Shown here one piece after another: positions 17,130-26,302 of a stretch of 64,000 bases of DNA. Source of the stretch: Viridilinea sp964592425 (lineage in GTDB: Bacteria; Chloroflexota; Chloroflexia; Chloroflexales; Chloroflexaceae). The DNA lies in the NCBI GenBank assembly GCA_964592425.1, contig CAZQCG010000003.1, positions 1-64,000 on the forward strand, written 5' to 3'. The notes under the pieces were generated by a model, which was not told where the DNA came from, did not search any database, and saw only the letters and a program-made list of their open reading frames with translations. The position numbers and the translations under genes were made by a program. Numbering within the stretch: the first letter of the stretch is position 1; every line of letters begins with the position of its first letter.

Positions 17130-17280
17130 CGAACCACGCCCTTGGAACCTTCGAGGTTCAGCTCACCCCGCAGCCGCTCTCCGACGCCGCAGCCGACCCG
17201 GGTCTCGGTCGTCTCGCCATCGCCAAAGTGTTTGGGGGCGACCTCGCCGGGAGCAGCCAGGGCGATATCGCCGGTTGCTT
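17126..17280 (+). pseudogene. DUF3224 protein, N-terminal fragment
   Basis: The frame starts MTNHALGTFEVQLTPQPLSD and continues with GRLAIAKVFGGDLAGSSQGD, which is the usual N-terminus of DUF3224 proteins. After GDIAG the sequence no longer fits, although the frame stays open to 17443. The beta-barrel is therefore missing. Confidence 0.55.
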
Positions 17281-17525
17281 CCCACGTTGCGAAGAGCAAG
17301 CGGCGTTGGACAGCCGTGGTGAGTGGAAAATATGTGCGGATAGTCATACTTCATCTTACCACGTCCCCCCTGCGCTGCCCGCACACTGTATCTGCTGGCA
17401 ACACCCAGCGCTCGGGCGTCCCCGGCGGGAAGACAGCGCGTAGCGGCGCCAGCATGTGAGCCCCGGGCACATGGGCATCTGGTCAGTGCAGCCGCACGGA
17501 TGGCCGGTGCGGCCGAGTACAGGCG

Positions 17526-18311
17526 TTAGACCCCATCGGTGCCGAAGACGACATGCGAGAACCAGCGATCAAGCCGCTGCGGCCCCATCAGGTAGCGCTC
17601 GAAGCCGACCACGGGGCCGCCCTCGTCATGCAGCGTTCGCTGATACTGCTCGACACCCGCCTGCATCTGCCGCTGCGCGGCGGCAGGCGCGGGCGGGGCC
17701 GCTTGCACCAGCTTCAGCCAGGCGTGCAGATACGCCTGGCAGATGACCAGAAGCTCGCGCTCGTGCTGATCGTCGGTGCGCACTACCACGCTACAATCGC
17801 GCAGCACCCCTTGCGCGCTGGCGCCGCTCAGCGGATCCTGGCTCGCGAAGCGCGCGGCGGCTATGGCCCGACACGCGCGGAGCAACGGATAATCCTTCGG
17901 CTGGCCCTCCGGGTCGCTTGGCGCCGGATCGATGATCTGGAACGCGGCGATCCGGCGTGACCCGAGGCAGACAAGGTCGACCACAAAGAACGGCATGGGG
18001 TAGCGGTAGGATGGGATCATCGTGAGGGTCAGGACACGCAAGATGCCGCCAATGCGGATCTGCACCACGCCAAGATGGCGCAGCCGGTCGCCCGCCGCGG
18101 CCATCGCCGCATAGTGGACCAGCCCGAAGCCCTTCGGGGGTGTGAATGCGCGATCCGCGGGGTGGATCGGCTTCGCGTGCAGATCCTGGCTCTGCAAGGC
18201 CGCGAGGGCCAGGCGCTGCACATGCTCGATGTAACGCTGGCCCATGCGCCCCTTCACGCCGGCGAGCAGGCCCACCTCCAGCAACAGGATCAGGAAGAGT
18301 ATCCCATCCAT
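17526..18311 (-). CDS. Membrane-anchored bilin-reductase-like protein (FDBR-like), paralogue 2
   Basis: This is a 261-residue protein with an N-terminal hydrophobic anchor (residues 2-20). Residues about 78-125 have the layout of the ferredoxin-dependent bilin reductase core: R-x-L, three strands, an M-I-P turn, then PMPFFVVDLV with Asp112 at the position of catalytic Asp105 of cyanobacterial PcyA. The C-terminal helix and HVVFG end also fit. PcyA's Glu76 and His88 positions appear to be Val and Thr. The comparison was made from memory, not computed. It lies ten bases after its paralogue and is the last gene of a four-gene operon. Confidence 0.5.
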   Translation of the reverse strand: MDGILFLILLLEVGLLAGVKGRMGQRYIEHVQRLALAALQSQDLHAKPIHPADRAFTPPKGFGLVHYAAMAAAGDRLRHLGVVQIRIGGILRVLTLTMIPSYRYPMPFFVVDLVCLGSRRIAAFQIIDPAPSDPEGQPKDYPLLRACRAIAAARFASQDPLSGASAQGVLRDCSVVVRTDDQHERELLVICQAYLHAWLKLVQAAPPAPAAAQRQMQAGVEQYQRTLHDEGGPVVGFERYLMGPQRLDRWFSHVVFGTDGV

Positions 18312-18321
18312 ACGACCCTCC

Positions 18322-19152
18322 TCAGGCCATCGCCGCTGCGTCCACCGTCAGACCGAACATCACCCCCTCGACAAAGCCGTGGTGCCGCGCGGCCCCAACG
18401 ACTGGCTTGAAGCTCGCAACCGCGGGGCCGCCCAGGGTTAAGAGCCGTTCCACGTAGGTCGCGAGGCCCGCGCGCAGCGCATGCGCCTCGACGCGCGACA
18501 CGGGCTGGGCCCGCGCGAGCAGCGCCAGGTAGACACAGAGATACCCGTCCAGCGCGCTGAGCAGGCGCTGATCCTGGCGCCAGTCAGTCGCACCGATCAC
18601 GCTGGAGTCAAGCAAGAAGGGCCGCTCCCACACTGTGGGCGACCGGCTGCGGAGTGCGGCCAGCCGGTCGAGCCAAGGTCGCAGGTGGGCCGCGTCAAGC
18701 TCCGCCACCGTCCGCTGGGCGGCGGTCGGCGCGATCAGCTTGATGGCGACGAGCCGCACCGGCCCGGCGCAGGCGAGATCGAGCGAGAGGAGCGGGAGCG
18801 CATAGGCGTCGGCGGGGCGGATAAGCAGCGTGGCGACGCGCACCAGGCCGAGCGTGCGCAGGTTGAGCGTGGTGATCCGCGCGCGCCCATCGGCGTCGTA
18901 GACCTGCGTCGTGACCTGGATCAGCTTGAGCGTGTGCCAGGGGCGCAGCGTGCGAAAGCGCTGCGGGATGGCCTCCTCGTGGAGCGTGAAGTGGGCGGTG
19001 AGCCGCGCCCGCGCGCCCAGTTCGAACTGCCTGAGCGTGCGCCGCTGGGCGGCGAGCACCCAGGCTATGCCCGTGCCCAGCCCGGCGGTGGCGATCCCCA
19101 GCGCCAGACACCGTTTCGCCTTCGATGGAACGTGTGTGGGTGACGAGTCCAT
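18322..19152 (-). CDS. Membrane-anchored bilin-reductase-like protein (FDBR-like), paralogue 1
   Basis: This is a 276-residue paralogue of the next gene. A hydrophobic anchor spans about residues 16-36. The central block LVRVATLLIRPADAYALPLL then SLDLACAG places Asp125 where PcyA has its catalytic Asp105. The end (GPAVASFKP, then FVEGVMFG) parallels the paralogue's GGPVVGFERY and HVVFG. Bilin reductases normally reduce biliverdin using ferredoxin, and soluble forms are the rule, so an anchored pair would be unusual. A different haem- or tetrapyrrole-related role is possible. It starts 40 bases after the SDR gene. Confidence 0.5.
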   Translation of the reverse strand: MDSSPTHVPSKAKRCLALGIATAGLGTGIAWVLAAQRRTLRQFELGARARLTAHFTLHEEAIPQRFRTLRPWHTLKLIQVTTQVYDADGRARITTLNLRTLGLVRVATLLIRPADAYALPLLSLDLACAGPVRLVAIKLIAPTAAQRTVAELDAAHLRPWLDRLAALRSRSPTVWERPFLLDSSVIGATDWRQDQRLLSALDGYLCVYLALLARAQPVSRVEAHALRAGLATYVERLLTLGGPAVASFKPVVGAARHHGFVEGVMFGLTVDAAAMA

Positions 19153-19192
19153 GGCAGGCTCCTCATTCAGCTCAGGTGAGGGTTCGTGTGCC

Positions 19193-20122
19193 CTAGGTTG
19201 GGCGCGACCCTGGCCGCATTGGGGTGGAGCGACCCCTCCCTCCGACGCTGGGCTCGCGGGCCGCGCACTCGACCATCGCGTCGTAGAGCCGGCGGTGCCC
19301 GATCGGCGCGCCCGTCATATCTGCAGTCGTGACGGCGAACTCCAGAAACTTCAGGAAGGCGTGGAAGTTGCCGTGGAACGGTTCGGCCACAGCGGCGGCC
19401 AGGCGCAGCGTGGCCAGCGGAATGTGGCGGACCTTCGGCGGTAGCCCCAGTGCCTGACAGGACATACGGGCGATCTCCTCGCGCGTAAACACCTCGGGGC
19501 CGCCGACGGAGCGGATCCAGTTATTGGGTAGGCCGGTGGCGAGGCTGCGCACCACCTCCTCGCCGAAGTCGAGCCCGTGGAGCGGGTTGATGCGCACGCT
19601 CGGATCGCCCACCAGATAGGCGACGCCCGACTTGCGGATCCGGGGGAGGGTGTGGAGCATGTCGTTGAAGAACCCGGTTGGCTGAAAGATCAGATAGCGT
19701 AGGCCCGAAGCCTGGATGGCCTGCACCACGGCCTCGCGGGCCTGGGCCACCGCGCTGAGCCGCGCCATCTCGCGACCATGGAGCACGCTGACGAAGACGA
19801 TCGTGCCGATGCCGGCCCGCTGAGCCTCGTCCAGCAGGGCCAGGTTGCCCCGGTAATCCACCTCCCAGAGCGAGGGCCGCCGGTTGAGGATGTACATCCC
19901 GATCGACGAGAAGAGCACGTCGGCGCCATCGCACAGCCCGCGCAGGGTCTCGGGCCGCGTGACCTCGCCGACAAAGGGTTCGATAGTGCCCACGAGGTCA
20001 GCGGGAAGGCGGCTCCGGTCGCGGGCGAGCGCCCGCACGCTCAGGCCGGCGCTCACACAGGCGCGCGCGACGTTGCCCCCGATGTAGCCCGTCGCGCCCG
20101 CAACTACGATGCGCTGTGTCAT
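19193..20122 (-). CDS. NmrA-like SDR oxidoreductase
   Basis: This is a 309-residue atypical short-chain dehydrogenase. The N-terminal dinucleotide site is VVAGATGYIGG (residues 5-15). The segment VFVSVLHGREMARLS then AREAVVQAI replaces the classical Y-x-x-x-K, as in NmrA-like proteins. AAGGAGAAACC before the ATG at 20122 supports this start, and a longer upstream frame lacks the fold. It overlaps the preceding membrane protein gene by ATGA and is followed by the two FDBR-like genes. Proteins of this type can reduce tetrapyrrole side chains (for example BciA), so a tetrapyrrole substrate is possible but unproven. Confidence 0.75.
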   Translation of the reverse strand: MTQRIVVAGATGYIGGNVARACVSAGLSVRALARDRSRLPADLVGTIEPFVGEVTRPETLRGLCDGADVLFSSIGMYILNRRPSLWEVDYRGNLALLDEAQRAGIGTIVFVSVLHGREMARLSAVAQAREAVVQAIQASGLRYLIFQPTGFFNDMLHTLPRIRKSGVAYLVGDPSVRINPLHGLDFGEEVVRSLATGLPNNWIRSVGGPEVFTREEIARMSCQALGLPPKVRHIPLATLRLAAAVAEPFHGNFHAFLKFLEFAVTTADMTGAPIGHRRLYDAMVECAAREPSVGGRGRSTPMRPGSRPT

Positions 20123-20820
20123 AGGTTTCTCCTTACCGACACGCCGTGGTGCGGCGGCGATACGCGGCAATGCCCGAGGCGCAGGTACCGCGTACCCGCC
20201 AGCACGGTGGCCAGCAACAGCAACTCGGCCGCATTCGTCACCAGGCAAACCCCGTCTCGTCCGAGGGCGGTGGACGCCCCGCACCCGATCAGCATCGCCA
20301 AGGCCGTCCAGGCCAGCCAGGGCCAGCCACAGACGCGCCAGATTGCGGCGCCGGTGGCCAGTGCGGCGAGGGCGACGGCTACACCGATGACGGGCGGACT
20401 CGTGCTTGCACTCACATAGCGGGTGATGCCCCAGCCGGATAGTGGCACGAGCTCGAGGGCGCCGAGCCCCGCCAGGCCATAGCCCATCAGGGCCAGGGCT
20501 GCGGCGAGGGCCAGCCGCTGGGCAGCGCGCGCGGACAGCCCAGCGGCCCCGGCGCGCCGGTACACGTCGGCGAAGCTGAGGAGGAAGAGTGGGGCAATCA
20601 AGGCCTGGAGGAGGTAGCGGGGCCAGTTGAGGGCGAGCAAGAGCGGCCCGGCGAGAAGTGCCCCACCGAGGGCGAGGACGACATTGTCGTAGCACAAGCC
20701 CGCTGCGATCGGTATGCTCACGCATGCGGCGGGCGTGGGTCCGTCACGACAGCGCTGCGCCGCCAGGAAGAGCAGGGCGAGCGCGAGGAGCGCATACTCT
20801 GTATAGAGCAGGGCGACCAT
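20119..20820 (-). CDS. Polytopic membrane protein, first gene of the FDBR-like operon
   Basis: This is a 233-residue protein with about seven hydrophobic segments. A conserved-looking CYDNVVLALGG lies near residue 43, with LNWPRYLLQALIAPLFLL near 65. I do not know a named family. The start at 20820 follows an AGGAGG site. Its stop overlaps the SDR start. As the first gene, it may supply the membrane site for the anchored FDBR-like pair. Confidence 0.7.
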   Translation of the reverse strand: MVALLYTEYALLALALLFLAAQRCRDGPTPAACVSIPIAAGLCYDNVVLALGGALLAGPLLLALNWPRYLLQALIAPLFLLSFADVYRRAGAAGLSARAAQRLALAAALALMGYGLAGLGALELVPLSGWGITRYVSASTSPPVIGVAVALAALATGAAIWRVCGWPWLAWTALAMLIGCGASTALGRDGVCLVTNAAELLLLATVLAGTRYLRLGHCRVSPPHHGVSVRRNL

Positions 20821-20859
20821 GGGACGCCTCCTGACGCACGCATCGTCGCGGCGCGGCGC

Positions 20860-20878
20860 TCGGCACCCTGGGTGCCGA
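20860..20878. promoter_or_regulatory. 19-bp perfect palindrome upstream of the FDBR-like operon
   Basis: TCGGCACCC-T-GGGTGCCGA is a perfect inverted repeat with a one-base centre. It lies about 40 bases upstream of the first gene (start 20820) and downstream of a TATACT-like -10 (20930-20925, minus strand). It is a good operator candidate. Confidence 0.5.
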
Positions 20879-21085
20879 ACGATCAGAGACCCCATACCCA
20901 GGTATCATCTCATCAGACAGCTGTAGTATACACCCTGTGGGTCGTCTGGAGCGTAGCACCCTGATCACAACATGTGGAGATCGGTTTACGCGCCACTGCA
21001 AGCTCCGACCTGATGATGTGCGCCGCCGCGGGCGAAGCGGCGGCCGCGCCTGTCCTCAGGCGAGGTGCTGGCATCGCGGTGGCCG

Positions 21086-21503
21086 CTACCCCTTGATCAC
21101 CACGAGCGGCTCGAGCCGGGTGACGATGTGCCCTCGGCCAGCACCGCGTCGAGATCCGCATCGCTTAGGCGGAGGCGCCCGCCATGGTCGGTGCCGATGG
21201 GGCAGCTGCGGTCGAGTTCGTCGGCGAGCTCACCTAGGTAGGGCGGGGCCTCGGCCGCATCGAGCTCGGCGGCCAGCAGGCGCACGCCGCAGTTCACGTC
21301 GTAGCCGATCGCGCCGGGCGAGATCACCCCGGCGGGCAGGGCGGCGGTCGCCACGCCGCCGACGGGGAAGCCGTAGCCCTGGTAGACGTCGGGCATCGCC
21401 AGGGTGTAGCTGACCACGCCTGGCAGCGTCGCCGGGTTGACCAACTGCGGGAGGCTCAGGTCCTCCAGGGCGTGGGTGAGCAGGGACGGGTGCGAACGTA
21501 CTG
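21086..21503 (-). pseudogene. rtcB: rtcB RNA ligase, both ends kept and middle deleted
   Basis: The N-terminal part reads as RtcB (SLPQLVNPATLPGVV, then MPDVYQGYGFPVGGVA and GAIGYDVNCGVRLL). It runs to AVLAEG, and the sequence then jumps in another register to the last residues of RtcB (VTRLEPLVVIKG and stop at 21086). About 300 residues, including the metal- and GMP-binding centre, are missing. The true start is also absent. Confidence 0.75.
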
Positions 21504-21583
21504 ATCACATGGTTGCTTGCGCGAAGGTTGCGCTATACTACATCGCATACCATAACCGTGAGATCAAGCAGAAGGAGCTTGCC

Positions 21584-22450
21584 ATGGCTCACGTGCAATT
21601 TGGCTGGAATGCACCAGCGATCGGTGTGCCGGAGAGTGGCGGCCAACCGATCGTCATCCAGGAACTCGAGCACGTGCTCCCCGTCGTCGCGCAACATTTC
21701 GACACCGTTTGGACACCCGACCACTTCTATGGCTTTGATCGGCTCGACGACCCCTTTCTTGAGTGCTGGACCACACTAACCTGACTGGCAGCAACTTTCC
21801 CGCAGCTCAAGGTTGGTGGTCTTGTGCTGTGCAATAACTACCGCCACCCAACCCTGCTGGCGCACATGGGCAAGACCCTGCAGGCCTTCAGCGGTGGTCG
21901 GCTCATTCTTGGCATTGGTGCGGGCTGGCGCGCCGATGAGTACGCTCGGCACGGGCTGCCATTCGAGGCACCGGCGACACGTATCCGCCAGCTTGGCGAA
22001 GCTATCAGGCTCATTCGTTCGATGTGGACCCAGCCGCGTACCAGCTTTGCTGGCACCTACTATCAGGCCCAGGACCTCCCCTGCGAGCCAAAACCTGAGC
22101 CCATCCCGCCGATCATGATCGGCGGCGGTGGCGAGAAACTGATGCTCCGGCTGGTTGCCGAGATGGCTGACTGGTGGGACTACGGCGGCACACCCGAGTC
22201 ATACCAACACAAGCTTGAGGTGTTGCACAAGCATTGTGAGGATGTGGGGCGCGATATAGCGACGATTGTGAAAAGCACCCAGCTTGAGGTTCCAGCACCT
22301 GCCGACGCCGCTGGCTCACGGGAGCTGATCGCCAAGCTCCAGCCGTATATCGACGTTGGGGTCACGCACATGATCCTCGACTGCGGTGTGGTGACCGATC
22401 CCGACCGCGTGAGGCGTTTGGGTGAAGACGTCTTGGCGAGGTTTCGATAG
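21584..22450 (+). pseudogene. LLM-class oxidoreductase with one nonsense codon
   Basis: The frame from 21584 (AGAAGGAG site upstream) to 22450 encodes a 288-residue luciferase-like, F420-type oxidoreductase (FGWNAPAIGVPE, DTVWTPDHFYGFD, LILGIGAGWRADEY, IPPIMIGGGGEKLML). The only defect is a TGA at 21782-21784, where relatives have Trp (TLTWLAA). A single G-to-A change in TGG explains it. The rest of the frame is intact, so the loss is recent, or the codon is a base-call error. Confidence 0.8.
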
Positions 22451-22530
22451 CTTGCGACGAGGGTGACAGGATTCCGGGCACACCCTGAGCGTACATAGCG
22501 GTCGGTCTGTAGACAGAATGAGGAAGGCCG

Positions 22531-22565
22531 GGGAGATAGCGATCTCCCTAGCCCTCCCTATTTTT
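22531..22565 (+). terminator. Rho-independent terminator after the LLM locus
   Basis: A stem GGGAGAT/ATCTCCC (22531-22548) with outer pairing through AGGAAGGC and GCCCTCCCT is followed by TATTTTT. It ends the LLM transcription unit. Confidence 0.7.
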
Positions 22566-22737
22566 GTCCCGTCCTAATGCTCGGAAGCGCGCATTCTTGA
22601 GGACAGATGCCTCGTAGATGCCTCGAATGGCCGCAGTCGACGCGCAGGTTGTAGGGTGTACCTGCAATGAAGCGGTCCCTACCAGGCGCCCCTTTACCGC
22701 GACCACCAATTATTGTGCTGAGTATTCAGCATCGTAA

Positions 22738-23211
22738 TCAGGCCTCCTCACGTTGATATGGGATGCCATTCCTGTTTAGCCACTCGATCGCGATCGCTTC
22801 CAAACTGTTTGTACGGTATTGATACCAGTCCTCGGCGATACCATAGTGGTTGATTGTCTGCTTGAAGCGCCGAAATGCGCCTGCACCTTGGATCTGGTCG
22901 AAGAGAATGTTGCGAAGATGGGTATCCACGATCACACTGCAAAAGCGCTCCATGATTGCGTATTCGTGAATGTCGCGCTGCGTAGGTAACTGGAGGTAGT
23001 CGTCAGAAGCCAGCACATCACGCGCTTTCACGATCAGCGCTTGCTGCCATTCAGGAACATCGGCGATTACGATGTCTTCTTCAACAGCCCTGATTTCTTC
23101 TGCGCTGAGGGTCACTACCTCGCCAGTCTGAAGGTTGAGATACGCAACGTGATCGTCACTCAATCCATCGATCTCATCAACGACGGCTTTAAGCGAGACA
23201 GGTGCCTTCAT
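22738..23211 (-). CDS. UPF0158-family protein
   Basis: This is a 157-residue protein of the UPF0158 family: LKAVVDEIDGLSDDHVAYLN and GEVVTLSAEEI at the N-terminus, ALPT-like LQLPTQRDIHEYAIMERF in the middle, and GAFRRFKQTINHYGIAEDWYQ near residue 115. That last segment is the family hallmark. The start at 23211 is preferred because it sits close to the conserved first helix. An upstream Met at 23325 adds non-conserved residues. The function is unknown. Confidence 0.72.
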   Translation of the reverse strand: MKAPVSLKAVVDEIDGLSDDHVAYLNLQTGEVVTLSAEEIRAVEEDIVIADVPEWQQALIVKARDVLASDDYLQLPTQRDIHEYAIMERFCSVIVDTHLRNILFDQIQGAGAFRRFKQTINHYGIAEDWYQYRTNSLEAIAIEWLNRNGIPYQREEA

Positions 23212-23339
23212 AACGCTCACCGAATAGTTGACGACAAGCTTGGGCGATGTGCGTGTCGTACTCCGGTTTGCCAAGTACGGTTGATTATAGCGCGTCCAGG
23301 AGGGAATGGCCTTGATAGCCTGCACCCGACTTGGGATTG

Positions 23340-23952
23340 ACCCACAGGTGCCTCAGGGTCATCGCATCTAATCCTGCATAGGGGTGGGGGCAGGCTGCGG
23401 TGCAGATGGACCCCGCCATTTTGGCCAAGGTCAATGCCACAACGCTACCCGCACGGCTACCCGCAGGCCGGACCGCTGCCGGCGCAGGTGGGTATCAACC
23501 TGCCGCGCCCACCCCGCGCTGCGGTAACGCCGCCAGCGCCACCGGACGACGGCGTGCGATCTGACCAGCCCGAGGCCGCTGGTCGCACGCCTGCGCACCC
23601 CACGGGTGACCAGGGACTCCTGCCAGTGGAGGCTGGCACGACCGGTGGAGGCGCACCGGCCGGTTCCTTATCAGGCATTGGTCAGAATGTGGTATTCACA
23701 GGCGTTCCCCCAAAGGTCTGGTAGGCTGCAGATCTGCGGTTCCTGAGGCACACGAGCTTGATAAAGTGGACCGATCATGGCCGGTTTCGCGTGCAGGATG
23801 GTACGAGGAAGACCCCAGGCCCACGCCGTCCGGCCTCCCAGCCCCTCAGTCACCACCTCATCAAGCGCATGCCGCACATCCACAGGTTGGGATCCATGGC
23901 CGAGCCCACTGCACGATACCGACTCAGGGATTGAACCGAGGGAGCAAGTGAC
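23340..23952. other. No convincing gene
   Basis: This 610-bp stretch has only Pro/Gly-rich frames without family sequence. On the minus strand, 23671-23880 contains a frame ending LPDLWGNACEYHILTNA that could be the tail of a VOC-type or similar enzyme, but the match is too weak to annotate. Confidence 0.35.
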
Positions 23953-24414
23953 ATGATCAGAGCCATACTCGCGGAGGCGCGGGCCTTCGAAAGTTGGCAC
24001 GACTACCAGGAGGCCCTCACGCGCGCCATTGCGCCAATCACCGACGAACAACTGCAGCGACGGCTGCTGCCCGGGCTGCGGACGCCGGGGGAAATCGCCG
24101 AACATATCGTCTTTGGACGGGCCCTGCATTTGCACCGCACCCTGGGTGAAGAGGCGGCGGAACTCAGGCCGCTCCTCCGCTGGGGCGATGCGGACGCGCC
24201 ACCGCACTCCGCCGCCGAGATTCTATACGGGCTGGAACTGACTTGGCGGTTCATCACCGTTTGGCTTATGCGCGGAGCAGCCACCGACGTGCTCCCCGAG
24301 GAGCAAATACCGCTTTTGCAGACGGTCTGGGGTCTCCTCGACCACGACCTGCCTCATGCCGGAGAATTGTCGTTGCTGTTGGGTGCCTACGGCTTGCCTG
24401 GGGTTGAGCTCTAG
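23953..24414 (+). CDS. DinB-like four-helix protein
   Basis: This is a 153-residue protein with a DinB-type layout: a long first helix (WHDYQEALTRAIAPITDEQL), a TPGEIAEHIVFGRALHLHR segment near residue 50 in the position of the usual metal-site helix, and an acidic third helix. GGGAGCAAGTGAC precedes the ATG. Related proteins lie at 7453, 16599 and 25724. The substrate is unknown. Confidence 0.62.
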   Translation: MIRAILAEARAFESWHDYQEALTRAIAPITDEQLQRRLLPGLRTPGEIAEHIVFGRALHLHRTLGEEAAELRPLLRWGDADAPPHSAAEILYGLELTWRFITVWLMRGAATDVLPEEQIPLLQTVWGLLDHDLPHAGELSLLLGAYGLPGVEL

Positions 24415-24617
24415 CTCGTGGGAATCGCGCGAGCCGTCGGAAGCACTGGCAGCTTCCCCGAGTTGACAAGTCCTGCTCATGCCAGGAAGATGCCGTGGAG
24501 AACCGGCCAGTTTCCGCTCCCAGCCCCCAGGAACTGCTCTGAGGCACCAAGAAGCGCATGGGCTGACTCATCGTGTCGGATCATCCGCCATTTTCGACAG
24601 CGACATAGGGAGACGCC

Positions 24618-24842
24618 GTGGAGTGGCCGTCCGCGCCGGACGACCGAACCCTGGGGGCCGTCGACTTCTCGATCTTCCCGCACCTGAATGCGTTCCCAAC
24701 GAACACCCTGGCTCACGCGGAGCGGTGGGCGGCCGACATCGCGGGCCCGGCGTACGCGATTGACGACCAGACCGCGATCAAGGTAGCCGGCGGCACGGTC
24801 GAGGTCGTCTCCGAGGGGCAGTGGAAGCTGTTGACGCCCTGA
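24618..24842 (+). pseudogene. Peptidase E/GATase-like protein, C-terminal fragment
   Basis: The frame gives LGAVDFSIFPHLNAFPTNTL, then ERWAADIAGPAYAIDDQTAI, then EVVSEGQWKLLTP and stop. That is the C-terminal end of the S51 dipeptidase-E-like, type-1 glutamine amidotransferase-like family. The N-terminal domain with the catalytic Ser is absent upstream. Confidence 0.6.
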
Positions 24843-24938
24843 TGACAATGTGTGCTCCTCCCGGGCACTTCGCGAACGAGGATACCCGCGCACGCGCCAG
24901 CTGGCCGCGTGAGCGCCCGCAACGAAAGGACCATCGTG

Positions 24939-25535
24939 ATGTCCAAGCTTATCGCGATCATGTCGATGTCACTCGACGGCTTCGTCGCCGACCGCAACGA
25001 TGGCGTGGCCGACGTCTTCGACTGGTACTTCAGCTCGGGGGACATCGCATTCCACGCCGGAGGGTCGGACCCCATGACGTTCACGGTGTCCGAGCCGAGT
25101 GCAACGCACCTGCGCGGTCTCTGGTCCGAGCTTGGCGCCGTGCTCACCGGCCGGCGCACGTTCGACAAGGCCCAGGGCTGGGGCGGCAATCATGCCTGGG
25201 GGCCGGCCTTCGTCCTGACCCACCACATCCCCGCCGGATGGCCGCGGCCTGACTCGACGGTCCACTTCGTGACCGACGGCATCGAGAGCGCCGTGCGCCA
25301 GGCCAAAGCCGCCGCCGCCGGGAAGTCCGTCGGGGTCCACGGCGCGGACACCATCCAGCAGTTGCTGAATACCGGTCTGCTCGACGAGATCAGCGTCGAC
25401 ATCGCAGCAGTCCTGCTTGGCTCTGGAGTCTGCCTCTTCGACCACCTCGCTGGCACGCCAGCCGTGCTTGGCAACCCGACGGTGATCCCGGGCGTCGGCG
25501 TGACCCACCTGCGCTACCCGGTACGTAAGGCGTAG
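24939..25535 (+). CDS. Dihydrofolate-reductase-like (RibD C-terminal fold) protein
   Basis: This is a 198-residue protein of the DHFR/RibD_C superfamily: a first strand and helix with SMSLDGFVADRNDGV, a cofactor loop VLTGRRTFDKA, and a C-terminal LLNTGLLDEISVDIAAVLLGSG. Such proteins use NADPH, but the substrate cannot be read from sequence. The ATG at 24939 has AAAGGA upstream. The longer frame upstream is not conserved. Confidence 0.8.
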   Translation: MSKLIAIMSMSLDGFVADRNDGVADVFDWYFSSGDIAFHAGGSDPMTFTVSEPSATHLRGLWSELGAVLTGRRTFDKAQGWGGNHAWGPAFVLTHHIPAGWPRPDSTVHFVTDGIESAVRQAKAAAAGKSVGVHGADTIQQLLNTGLLDEISVDIAAVLLGSGVCLFDHLAGTPAVLGNPTVIPGVGVTHLRYPVRKA

Positions 25536-25723
25536 CGGGGGCCTACCGCGGCGTTAGCGGTGACGAAAGATCAACTGCTCACCGGCACGATTGGCGAAGG
25601 TGTCACCTGCGTGTGCCAAGTCCCTCTCCAGGCACTGTACATCGACCTGTGCGCTCTCGGCTGCGTGCAGCGCTGCGGCCCCTAGCTCAAGGCTGGCGTT
25701 GCCCCACAAACACAGCGTAGATT

Positions 25724-26245
25724 TCAAGAACGACTGCTAGGTTTCCATGGCTGCCCGGCGTTCGAGAGATAATATTCCACCAGCTCAGTACTATCGGGTT
25801 CATGGCCGAGTTCCGTCAGCATCGTGGCAACTTCACTCCGGTGATGGGTTGCGTGATTGGCACAATGAAGCATCACTTGCCAGCGAGGCAGCGAAAATGG
25901 CTGGCCACGCATATTCGTCCACCGCACGATTGTGGCGAACTCGGCTTCATTCAGGCCGCCCAGGTACATACGTCGCTCGTCCGTCAGCACTGCCCAGCGC
26001 TCACGAATCGCCAGCAAGGTCGGCAGGTCATCGAGTGAGAGCATGGTCTTTGGCGATTGGCCTTGCCAGCGGGCAAACCATAACACCTCCGCGCCCACCA
26101 GATGGGCCAAGGTGCGATGGACAGACCCAAAACTGGGCGCGAGCGTTTGTGTGAACTGTTCCGGGGTCAAAGCCGACGCAGTCTGCAAAAGACGGTGATT
26201 CACCCAGGCGCCATACTCATACAAGGAGATGAGTTGCTCTTTCAT
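25724..26245 (-). CDS. DinB-family protein
   Basis: This is a 173-residue DinB protein with likely metal ligands: VHRTLAHLVGAEVLWFARW (His near residue 48) and the H-x-x-x-H pair in LHCANHATHHRSEV near 131-135. This three-His pattern is that of metal-binding, thiol-transferase-like DinB proteins. The start at 26245 places YEYGAWVNHRLL near the N-terminus as in relatives. An alternative start at 26302 is possible. Confidence 0.8.
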   Translation of the reverse strand: MKEQLISLYEYGAWVNHRLLQTASALTPEQFTQTLAPSFGSVHRTLAHLVGAEVLWFARWQGQSPKTMLSLDDLPTLLAIRERWAVLTDERRMYLGGLNEAEFATIVRWTNMRGQPFSLPRWQVMLHCANHATHHRSEVATMLTELGHEPDSTELVEYYLSNAGQPWKPSSRS

Positions 26246-26302
26246 CTGCTCACTGCTCCACGGTTGCAGTCGGGCGAGTTCGGCGTAGTGGTCATGCCGC
26301 AT

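Noticed and set aside
23671..24207. Minus-strand 178-residue frame over the DinB gene
   Set aside because: It overlaps the DinB gene, which has a good ribosome site and family pattern. Only the tail beyond it might be a remnant.
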